The translations under genes were made by a program, and so were the position numbers. A DNA stretch of 5,299 nt from assembly GCA_030640885.1 (NCBI GenBank), contig DAOWIN010000127.1:1-5299 (forward strand). The letters are read 5' to 3'. Source of the stretch: Candidatus Omnitrophota bacterium (lineage in GTDB: Bacteria; Omnitrophota; 4484-213). The notes under the pieces are model-generated. The model was not told where the DNA came from and did not search any database. It saw only the letters and a program-made list of their open reading frames with translations. The first letter of the stretch is position 1; each line of letters begins with the position of its first letter. Of this stretch, positions 1 through 5,299 are shown piece after piece.

Positions 1-386
1 ATTCCATAGATAGCGTTATTGATAAAAAAGACAGATATATTCTCTCCGCGGTTGGCGCAATGAATGATCTCGGCGGTGCCGATAGAAGCAAGGTCGCCGT
101 CTCCCTGATAGGTAAATACAATCTTGTCCGGCTCTGTCCTTTTTATCCCCGTAGCCACGGCTGGCGGTCTCCCGTGGGCAGCTTCGGCGACATCAAAATT
201 CCAATAATCATAGGCAATTACGGCACAGCCCACCGGAGCAATGCCAATAACCTTTTCCCGAATATCCAATTCGTCAATTACCTCACAAATTAGACGATGA
301 GCAATAGTATGTCCGCATCCCGGACAATAATGCATCGCCACATTCCGCAGAGATTTAACTTTTTCTTTATTGTTTTCTTTAATCAT
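1..386 (-). CDS. 2-oxoacid:ferredoxin oxidoreductase, beta (TPP-binding) subunit, 3' part cut by window edge
   Basis: This is the N-terminal 128 residues of the thiamine-pyrophosphate subunit of a 2-oxoacid:ferredoxin oxidoreductase. The enzyme decarboxylates a 2-oxoacid, forms acyl-CoA and reduces ferredoxin in the cytoplasm. My own translation starts MIKENNKEKV and carries the family's early Cys motif HYCPGCGHT (residues 19-27). It then has IAPVGCAV (49-56), HGRPPAVATG (71-80) and the TPP/Mg signature GDGDLASIG (95-103) ending in INNAIYG (122-128). The ATG at 386-384 lies inside the end of the alpha gene (8-base overlap), as expected for paired subunits. No good Shine-Dalgarno precedes it, only A-rich sequence, so translation probably depends on coupling. 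The alpha partner looks VorB-like (branched-chain 2-oxoacids), but 2-oxoglutarate or pyruvate cannot be excluded from this fragment. Subunit letters differ between naming schemes, so no symbol is given. The C-terminal half lies outside the window. Confidence 0.93.
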   Translation of the reverse strand, partial: MIKENNKEKVKSLRNVAMHYCPGCGHTIAHRLICEVIDELDIREKVIGIAPVGCAVIAYDYWNFDVAEAAHGRPPAVATGIKRTEPDKIVFTYQGDGDLASIGTAEIIHCANRGENISVFFINNAIYG

Positions 387-1500
387 TTCTTTTTTCTGGC
401 TTGAAGCCTGCAGCCTGCAGCTTGTGGCATATTCTTATTATCTCCTCTTCCTGTGGTATCCCTCCTCCTCCGCGCCCGTAAAATTTAACCTCGCTTTTCC
501 CTTCTACTGCCAATTTCACATCCTCGAGCATCTGACCATAACTCATTTCTACCACCAAAAACTTTTTCCTTTGTAAAGCCATTTTTTTGAGCACCTGTTC
601 AGGAAACGGCCAAAGCGTAATTGGACGAAATAAACCAATTCTTATTCCTTGTTTTCTCGCTTTTTGCATCGCCCCCCGGCAAATTCGGCTTACTGTTCCG
701 TAAGCTACTAAAACTATCTCGGCATCCTCTATATCTATTTCTTCGTAACGAATTTCTTCTTTTTCCATAGCGGCAAACTTCCATTGCAACTTTTTATTAT
801 GCTCCTCTAATGCTCCTTCTTTTAAGAATAATGAACGGAGAACATTCGGTTCCCTATCTTTACAACCCGTCAACGCCCAAGGTTTCTTACTGGTGACTGG
901 TGACTGGTGACTGGTGACTGGTGAAAGTGGTTCCATCATCTGCGCCAATATTGCGTCTCCCAAAAGCATTGTCGGATTTCGGTATTTGTCGGCTAAATCA
1001 AAAGCGAGCATCTGCAAATCAAAGGCTTCTTGAACAGAATTGGGGGCAAGCACAATTGTGCGGTAATCTCCATGTCCACCGCCACGGGTTGCTTGAAAAT
1101 AATCTCCTTGTGCCGAATCAATATTACCTAACCCCGGACCTGCTCGCATCATATTCACAATTACTGCCGGCAGTTCGCAACCCACCAAATAAGAAATTCC
1201 CTCCTGCTTCAAAGAAATACCCGGGCTGGAAGAAGATGTCATAGCCCGCACACCAGCCGCCGAGGCGCCAAAAACCATATTAATAGCCGCTAACTCACTC
1301 TCGGCTTGAATAAAGGTGCCGCCAATTTCAGACATTCTTTTGGACATATAAGCAGTAAGCTCATTTTGGGGAGTAATTGGATAACCGGCGTAAAAGCTGC
1401 AACCGGCTTGAATCGACGCCTCGCCAACCGCCTCATTGCCACTCATTAACTTTGTTTTTGAATTCTTGTTTTGCATAGATAAATTGCATACCTTCTTCAT
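379..1500 (-). CDS. vorB: 2-oxoacid:ferredoxin oxidoreductase, alpha subunit (VorB-like)
   Basis: 373-residue alpha subunit of a 2-oxoacid:ferredoxin oxidoreductase, most like 3-methyl-2-oxobutanoate (2-oxoisovalerate) dehydrogenase subunit VorB. Domain I covers about residues 18-192: SGNEAVGEA (20-28), GYPITPQNE (39-47), a conserved QAESELAAINM stretch (65-75), TSSSSPGISLKQEG (88-101) and MRAGPGLGN (118-126). After a linker, KPWALTG (206-212) leads into the transketolase-C-like domain II, with VAYGTVSR (265-272), FRPITLWPFP (291-300) and VVEMSYGQM (316-324). No gamma domain is fused, so a separate gamma gene is expected, perhaps beyond the left edge. The ATG at 1500 forms an ATGA overlap with the treT stop. 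It gives about 18 residues ahead of the conserved core; Met9 or Met19 are alternatives without a better ribosome site. Residues 193-204 and 358-370 are encoded by heptamer tandem repeats and look like insertions. Family assignment is firm; the branched-chain substrate is inferred from resemblance. Confidence 0.9.
   Translation of the reverse strand: MKKVCNLSMQNKNSKTKLMSGNEAVGEASIQAGCSFYAGYPITPQNELTAYMSKRMSEIGGTFIQAESELAAINMVFGASAAGVRAMTSSSSPGISLKQEGISYLVGCELPAVIVNMMRAGPGLGNIDSAQGDYFQATRGGGHGDYRTIVLAPNSVQEAFDLQMLAFDLADKYRNPTMLLGDAILAQMMEPLSPVTSHQSPVTSKKPWALTGCKDREPNVLRSLFLKEGALEEHNKKLQWKFAAMEKEEIRYEEIDIEDAEIVLVAYGTVSRICRGAMQKARKQGIRIGLFRPITLWPFPEQVLKKMALQRKKFLVVEMSYGQMLEDVKLAVEGKSEVKFYGRGGGGIPQEEEIIRICHKLQAAGFKPEKRND
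394..428. repeat. degenerate heptamer tandem array, 5 units, at the alpha/beta gene junction
   Basis: On the minus strand, five consecutive 7-base units read GCCACAA, GCTGCAG, GCTGCAG, GCTTCAA, GCCAGAA (428 down to 394), with consensus near GCYDCAR. It encodes most of the C-terminal tail of the alpha subunit (residues 358-370, CHKLQAAGFKPEK). It ends 8 bases before the ATG of the beta subunit. It has the same total length (35 bp) as the other array in this gene but a different unit. Confidence 0.8.
889..924. repeat. perfect heptamer tandem array, (ACTGGTG)x5
   Basis: Five perfect copies of the 7-base unit ACTGGTG (plus strand), 889-923, plus one further A. The array lies in the oxidoreductase alpha gene and is read there as exactly 12 codons, SPVTSHQSPVTS (residues 193-204). 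The position is the linker between domain I (ending near MMEPL) and domain II (starting KPWALTG), where extra residues should be tolerated. Confidence 0.95.
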
Positions 1501-2705
1501 TCCATTACTGCATTTAATAAATCCAAATAATCGGATAAAAGCCGCGTTATAAGAAATTTTTCCTTGACAACCTGCTTGCCCCTTTTGCCCATCTTCTCTG
1601 CAAGCTTAGGGTTTTTCAAGATCTGAACAATCCTTTGGGTAAATCCCTTTGTATCTAAAGGCTCGAGTAAAAACCCATTCTTTCCATTATCTATCTGAAG
1701 CGGAATCCCACCCACATTCGCCGCTACAACAGGTTTTTCCTTCCAAAGCGCCTCAGTTACTGTAAGCCCAAAGCCTTCCCTTATAGACTTCTGGATTATA
1801 ACGGCTGAACTTCGCTGAAGGGCATTCACCAAAATGCTGTTCTCGCTGGTTATAAATATAACATCTTTATTCGCAATAAACTGGCTTGCCTCCTTTTTTA
1901 CCTTCTCATAAATCACCCATCCCTCAGGGTCATCTGCTGCCATACTCCCACATAAAACCAATCTGCAGTCTACTTCCTTTTTGACCAGTTTAAATATTTC
2001 TATTACACCTAAAGGATCTTTCCACTTATCAAACCTTGATACCTGTACTATAAGCGGTTTATCTGTCGGAACCTTAAATTTTTTCAAGTATTTTAAAATA
2101 TCACTCTCGGAAAGTTGTTTATTCTTGGCAGAAAGCGGGTCAATGGCGGGATGGATTACCTTTTGCTCTATAGATAAGTGTTTGCTTTTATATTTTTCGT
2201 TTGAAAGAATAGCGGCATCATATCCAAGAATAAATCTCTTGAGAAAATCCCAAACCTCCTTATCAGGATGGGAAAGATCTATGTGGCAACGCCAAATCCA
2301 AGGCTGCTTTTTCTTATAAAATTTTATAAGAGGCAATGGCTGAGGATCGTGGATTAGCACACAATTATGGTTTATGTGGGTATATAATGAAAAAAGTTCA
2401 TTGGCTTGAATATACAACCTTTTTTTAATCTCGGAAAGATTTATTTGCTCTCCCTGAAGGGCATTATGGAATTTTTTGGTTATTGAAAAAAAATCAGGAT
2501 TGCCATGTAATATTCTCCAACCAGCCTCTATTCCTACATCATTCATTAAGGGAATAAGAGAAGCGAGTATTCCGGCAACACCGCCTCCCTGACAAGTAGA
2601 ATTGATATGTAGGATACGTTTCCCATAGAGCTTTCTTGCCTTTTTATGTATATTGGATATAGACATATCCCCCACAATTTCATAATAATCCTCTAAACTA
2701 CGCAT
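1497..2705 (-). CDS. treT: trehalose synthase TreT-type, NDP-glucose glycosyltransferase (GT4)
   Basis: 402-residue GT-B fold glycosyltransferase of family GT4, recognised as TreT, the trehalose glycosyltransferring synthase (NDP-glucose + glucose to trehalose + NDP, reversible in characterised members). Visible features are the TreT-type N-terminus LEDYYEIVGD (4-13), HINSTCQGGGVAGIL (33-47), HDPQPLPL (119-126), RCHIDLSHP (139-147), the donor-site segment SRFDKWKDP (223-231), and the retaining EX7E motif with Glu310 and Glu318 in REGFGLTVTE. GGIP (332-335) and NGFLLEP (343-349) follow. Length is normal for the family and no signal peptide is seen, so it is cytoplasmic. The ATG at 2705 lies inside the end of otsAB (8-base overlap) and has a near-perfect Shine-Dalgarno, AAGGAGG, 7 bases upstream. 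Its stop overlaps the oxidoreductase alpha start by 4 bases. Co-location with the OtsAB fusion supports a trehalose role. Another GT4 activity or an accessory role to OtsAB is possible. Confidence 0.87.
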   Translation of the reverse strand: MRSLEDYYEIVGDMSISNIHKKARKLYGKRILHINSTCQGGGVAGILASLIPLMNDVGIEAGWRILHGNPDFFSITKKFHNALQGEQINLSEIKKRLYIQANELFSLYTHINHNCVLIHDPQPLPLIKFYKKKQPWIWRCHIDLSHPDKEVWDFLKRFILGYDAAILSNEKYKSKHLSIEQKVIHPAIDPLSAKNKQLSESDILKYLKKFKVPTDKPLIVQVSRFDKWKDPLGVIEIFKLVKKEVDCRLVLCGSMAADDPEGWVIYEKVKKEASQFIANKDVIFITSENSILVNALQRSSAVIIQKSIREGFGLTVTEALWKEKPVVAANVGGIPLQIDNGKNGFLLEPLDTKGFTQRIVQILKNPKLAEKMGKRGKQVVKEKFLITRLLSDYLDLLNAVME

Positions 2706-4896
2706 CTTTTTGCCTCCTTATAAGCCCTTTTAGTAATAACCTTACTTCTTTCACTGAATTTAGGTTAAATCTTGCATTAGAAGGAAGCAACCCAACCTTA
2801 AAAGAATAAGCTTTCTCAGACAATACTGCGAAAACATCCTCATCAGTGTAGTCATCTCCAATGGCTAAAATAAAATCCCAGTTCTTTTTTTCAAGCCACC
2901 TTAAAACAGCCCGCCCCTTGTTCACACCCACCCTTTTAACCTCCAATACCTTATTCCCCTCTAAAACCTGCAGATTAAAATTAGTCGTAAAATGGAGAAG
3001 AGCGCTCTTTAACTCCCTTGCCCTGACCAAAGCTAATTCAGGGTCAACCCTTCGATAATGCCAAACAAGAGAGAAGTCTTTTTCTTCAACAAAGGAACCG
3101 GGCGTTCTATCTGCATAGAGTTCAAGAATTGGTCTTGCTTTTTCTTTCCAATCACTCTTCAACGGTTCTATTGTTTCCCATTTATTACCTTTTTCTTTGA
3201 GCCAAGCCCCATGTTCAGCAATTAATCTAACATCTAAGCAGGCAAACCATTTTTCCAATATCTTTTTCTCCCGTCCGCTTATGATTACTAATTCATTTCT
3301 TCTATCAGAAGCAAGGGTTTTAAGCAACTTGAGCAGTTCGCTATCGGGCTTTACCTTTTCTGGCCTCTCTCCAAAGGCAATAAGCGTTCCATCATAATCA
3401 AGAAAGATTAACCGCTTTTTGCTCTTAGAATAATTGGCAAATAACTCCCTTTTCCCAACAAATGAAAGTCTCCGGGCGGAAAGCTGCTTCTGTATTTTCT
3501 TGATGTTGGACAAACTGTCCATAAAATCGCCTGCCCATCGCTGGACATTGTAGCGGTCTAACCTTCTCTGCATTGTTCTATTTGCCTCTATTTGTAATTG
3601 CTCGGGCATTGTCAAAGCATCTTTTAAGGCCTCGCAAATCTGCTCCTTATTATTTGGGTTGACTATAATTGCCTCTCCCAATTCTTTTGCTGCTCCTGTT
3701 CTTTCACTAAGAATCAAAACACCCCTGCCGTCACCCTTGCTGGCAATAAATTCCTTAGCTATCAGGTTCATCCCATCCTTCAAAGGGGTTATTAAAGCAA
3801 CATCAGCAGCATTATACAAAGCAACAAGGTTACGAAAAGACAAAAAAGAGTAAAGATACCAAATAGGCATCCAGCCAATACTTCCATATTTCCCGTTCAT
3901 CTTCCCCACAAATTCATCTACCTGTTTCTTTAATAATCTGTAGTGTTCTACCCTTGTGCGCGAAGGAACAACCACAAGGATAAAAACTACCTTTTTTTGA
4001 TATTTTGGGTTTTTTTCTAAAAAGGAATCAAATGCCTCTAAACGTTGAATTATTCCTTTTGTGTAATCCAAACGGTCTATTGACAAAATTATCTTACGGC
4101 TGCCTACTTTGTTGCGAATCTTACTATGCTCCTTTTGCACTCTTAAATCATCTACAGCTTTTGCAAAACGTTTATAGTCTATGCCCATTGGAAAGCTATC
4201 CACCTTCAGGATATGGTTGCCGGCGGTAATCTGTCCAAGTGTATGCTCATATCCCAAAAGACGCCCAACACTAAACAGAAAATGCCAAACATAATCATAA
4301 GTGTGAAATCCAATAAGGTCGGCATCCAAAACTCCCTCTAAAATCTCTTTTCGCCAAGGAAGCAGACGAAATGTCTCAAAAGGAGGAAAGGGTATATGCA
4401 GAAAAAAGCCTATTTTAACATTAGGCAATCTTTGCCTTATAAGCTTGGGAAGAAGCATCAAATGGTAATCATGAATCCAAATTGTATCCTTTGGACCGGC
4501 AATCTCGGCGAGCTTATCGCAAAAAAGCTCATTTACCTTTTTGTAAGATTGCCACAAGGCCTTATCATAAATTACATATTGGTTAAAGCAGTGGAAAAGC
4601 GGCCAAAGCGTTTTGTTGAAAAAGCCATAATAATATTTCTCAATATTTCTTTTGGATAAAAATAAAGGATAGCAATTATGCTCGCGAATTAGTTTTGTTT
4701 CAATCCTCTTTTTTTCTTTTTTGCTTAGTTTATCAGAAGGAATACCGCACCATCCCAACCAGATGCTATTATGGGCTTTATAGAATGAACTTATCCCCGT
4801 AACCAAACCACCAGCACTTTGGCGAAAAAGCAAACTACCCTTTCTTTTCTCGATGGTAACCGGCAACCTATTTGAAACGATTAATAGCTTAGACAC
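2698..4896 (-). CDS. otsAB: bifunctional trehalose-6-phosphate synthase/phosphatase (OtsA-OtsB fusion)
   Basis: 732-residue cytoplasmic fusion of both steps of the OtsA/OtsB pathway. The GT20 synthase domain (about 1-475) makes trehalose-6-phosphate from UDP-glucose and glucose-6-phosphate. It shows VSNRLPV (7-13), SAGGLVTG (27-34), WIHDYHL (140-146), FLHIPFPP (165-172), DRLDYTKG (274-281) and DGMNLIAKEF (374-383). Residues matching E. coli OtsA Arg9, Asp130, His154, Arg262, Lys267, Asp361 and Glu369 are all present. The HAD phosphatase domain (about 494-728) has DYDGTL (500-505, nucleophile Asp500), ISGR (539-542), VNKG (658-661) and GDDYTDED (680-687), so both halves look active. The start is GTG at 4896: an in-frame TAA lies two codons upstream, a Shine-Dalgarno precedes it, and the first residues already match the family. 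The stop (TAG) overlaps treT by 8 bases. UDP-glucose as donor is the family norm and is not shown here. Confidence 0.95.
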   Translation of the reverse strand: MSKLLIVSNRLPVTIEKRKGSLLFRQSAGGLVTGISSFYKAHNSIWLGWCGIPSDKLSKKEKKRIETKLIREHNCYPLFLSKRNIEKYYYGFFNKTLWPLFHCFNQYVIYDKALWQSYKKVNELFCDKLAEIAGPKDTIWIHDYHLMLLPKLIRQRLPNVKIGFFLHIPFPPFETFRLLPWRKEILEGVLDADLIGFHTYDYVWHFLFSVGRLLGYEHTLGQITAGNHILKVDSFPMGIDYKRFAKAVDDLRVQKEHSKIRNKVGSRKIILSIDRLDYTKGIIQRLEAFDSFLEKNPKYQKKVVFILVVVPSRTRVEHYRLLKKQVDEFVGKMNGKYGSIGWMPIWYLYSFLSFRNLVALYNAADVALITPLKDGMNLIAKEFIASKGDGRGVLILSERTGAAKELGEAIIVNPNNKEQICEALKDALTMPEQLQIEANRTMQRRLDRYNVQRWAGDFMDSLSNIKKIQKQLSARRLSFVGKRELFANYSKSKKRLIFLDYDGTLIAFGERPEKVKPDSELLKLLKTLASDRRNELVIISGREKKILEKWFACLDVRLIAEHGAWLKEKGNKWETIEPLKSDWKEKARPILELYADRTPGSFVEEKDFSLVWHYRRVDPELALVRARELKSALLHFTTNFNLQVLEGNKVLEVKRVGVNKGRAVLRWLEKKNWDFILAIGDDYTDEDVFAVLSEKAYSFKVGLLPSNARFNLNSVKEVRLLLKGLIRRQKDA
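2713..2719 (-). promoter_or_regulatory. Shine-Dalgarno of treT
   Basis: AAGGAGG on the minus strand, 7 bases before the treT ATG and inside the last codons of otsAB. It is almost fully complementary to the 16S 3' end. It decides the treT start at 2705 over the downstream Met14, and it lets treT initiate on its own as well as by coupling. Confidence 0.85.
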
Positions 4897-4907
4897 AGTT
4901 TATTTCT

Positions 4908-4914
4908 CTCCTTT
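4908..4914 (-). promoter_or_regulatory. Shine-Dalgarno of otsAB
   Basis: AAAGGAG on the minus strand, with the AGGAG core 11 bases before the GTG start of otsAB. Spacing is slightly long but usable. An in-frame stop (4902-4900) between this site and the GTG rules out a longer protein, so the site fixes the non-ATG start. Confidence 0.75.
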
Positions 4915-4917
4915 ACC

Positions 4918-5107
4918 TTAACAATCATTATACCCGCTTTTCCTTGAGACATCAAATAGACCCTGAACCCTCCATCCAAACAGTTCTATAATCTCTGCCT
5001 TTGACTTTCTATATTTATTACATAAATGATTAGATCTCAACAAAATGTGTTAATTCCTCATTGATTTTTTCAAGGCTGTAGATTTTATTGAATTCTAAGT
5101 TTTCCAT
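4918..5107 (-). pseudogene. possible frameshifted small ORF (about 62 aa if repaired), no known family
   Basis: A first frame opens at ATG 5107-5105 (MENLEFNKIYSL...) and stops at 5032-5030 after 25 residues. A second frame, shifted by one base, is open from 5049 to a TAA at 4920-4918 and reads ...KSKAEIIELFGWRVQGLFDV... near its end. Removing one base from the AAAA run at 5042-5045 would join them into about 62 residues with a protein-like, charged composition. The repaired ORF would end 21 bases before the otsAB GTG, a normal operon gap. Against it: there is no Shine-Dalgarno before the ATG, the otsAB promoter overlaps its end, and open frames of this size arise by chance in AT-rich DNA. 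I do not recognise a family. Confidence 0.27.
4927..4955 (-). promoter_or_regulatory. sigma70-type promoter of the otsAB operon
   Basis: On the minus strand, TTGATG (4955-4950) and a perfect TATAAT (4932-4927) are separated by exactly 17 bases. The -35 matches TTGACA at 4 of 6 positions. Transcription would start near 4920, giving a leader of about 24 bases that just contains the otsAB Shine-Dalgarno. No other promoter of similar quality was seen ahead of the later genes, which overlap one another. No operator was recognised. Confidence 0.62.
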
Positions 5108-5112
5108 TTTTA

Positions 5113-5226
5113 TAGTTTTCTATTATAAATAACAGTATAATATTTTGCATGTTTGCCAAAGTACCAAAGGTATTTGAATAAACAAAGCAGATATTTAGAA
5201 CTCCAGCTATTTATAATAGATATCTA
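5113..5226. repeat. 19-bp inverted repeat flanking a 76-bp AT-rich interior
   Basis: Arms 5113-5131 and 5208-5226 are reverse complements at 17 of 19 positions, including an uninterrupted core of 12 (CTATTATAAATA against TATTTATAATAG). The right arm also contains the palindrome TAGATATCTA. No target-site duplication is evident. It may be a hairpin, a protein-binding pair or the remnant of a miniature element. Low complexity makes chance pairing a real alternative. Confidence 0.5.
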
Positions 5227-5299
5227 CAGGCTGTCATCATCTGTTTAATTCTTCTTTCCAATAGGTTCCAAAAGTAAAAAAAGCGTAAGGATTGATTCG

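Larger units (their letters stand above)
4897..5299. other. AT-rich non-coding upstream region of the operon
   Basis: No intact gene of convincing size is seen on either strand. The stretch contains the otsAB promoter and ribosome site, the candidate broken ORF, and the inverted repeat, listed separately. At the extreme right edge all three minus-strand frames are open into the window border, so the tail of an upstream gene may be present but cannot be assigned. I saw no tRNA, riboswitch or clear rho-independent terminator. Confidence 0.6.

Noticed and set aside
921..1244. Plus-strand open frame of 107 codons opposite the alpha subunit gene
   Set aside because: Shadow of a strongly conserved minus-strand gene; its translation resembles no protein and it has no ribosome site.
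1981..2319. Plus-strand open frame of 112 codons opposite treT
   Set aside because: Antisense shadow of a clear GT4 gene; no supporting start signals.
5122..5150. Second minus-strand promoter candidate (TATAAT at 5127-5122) for the broken small ORF
   Set aside because: The best -35 at 16-18 bases matches only 3 of 6 positions, and the TATAAT lies within the inverted-repeat arm.
5162..5172. Small hairpin TACC-AAA-GGTA as a possible terminator
   Set aside because: A stem of only 4 pairs with no T-tract following on either strand.
5151..5181. Tiny plus-strand ORF MFAKVPKVFE preceded by a TATAAT at 5136-5141
   Set aside because: Only 10 codons, no Shine-Dalgarno, and no -35 at the right distance; TATAAT matches are expected in this AT-rich stretch.
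5237..5299. Possible C-terminal end of an upstream minus-strand gene, reading ...NPYAFFTFGTYWKEELNR then TGA
   Set aside because: The other two minus-strand frames are also open to the window edge (one runs further, to about 29 codons), so nothing singles out this frame as coding.

Overview
The window reads as part of a single minus-strand operon from an anaerobe of moderate-to-low G+C. It is most likely an uncultured bacterium rather than an archaeon, because the leader has a recognisable -35/-10 promoter and strong Shine-Dalgarno sequences. No taxon can be fixed from the sequence alone. The short heptamer tandem arrays inside one gene resemble repeats I associate with genomes of uncultured candidate phyla, but that is only an impression.

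Layout in the direction of transcription (right to left). 5299-4897 is an AT-rich stretch with no intact gene. It holds a 19-bp inverted repeat (5113-5131 / 5208-5226), a possible decayed small ORF (5107-4918), a promoter (4955-4927) and a Shine-Dalgarno sequence. 4896-2698 encodes a two-domain trehalose-6-phosphate synthase/phosphatase (OtsA-OtsB fusion, GTG start). 2705-1497 encodes a TreT-type GT4 trehalose synthase. 1500-379 encodes the alpha subunit of a 2-oxoacid:ferredoxin oxidoreductase of the VorB type. 386 to the window edge encodes the N-terminal 128 residues of the TPP-binding beta subunit. The three junctions overlap by 8, 4 and 8 bases, so the four genes are probably co-transcribed and translationally coupled. 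No terminator is visible and the operon runs off the left edge.

Function. OtsAB makes trehalose from UDP-glucose and glucose-6-phosphate by way of trehalose-6-phosphate. TreT makes (or reversibly cleaves) trehalose from NDP-glucose and free glucose. The cell therefore appears to carry two trehalose routes in one transcript, or a synthase with a glycosyltransferase partner. The oxidoreductase subunits oxidatively decarboxylate a 2-oxoacid to an acyl-CoA and reduce ferredoxin; their link to trehalose is not obvious. Sampled lines of the oxidoreductase half are clearly more GC-rich than sampled lines of treT, which suggests that two modules of different origin were joined at the 4-base overlap. 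Two 35-bp heptamer arrays sit inside the alpha-subunit gene, one in an interdomain linker and one at the extreme 3' end.
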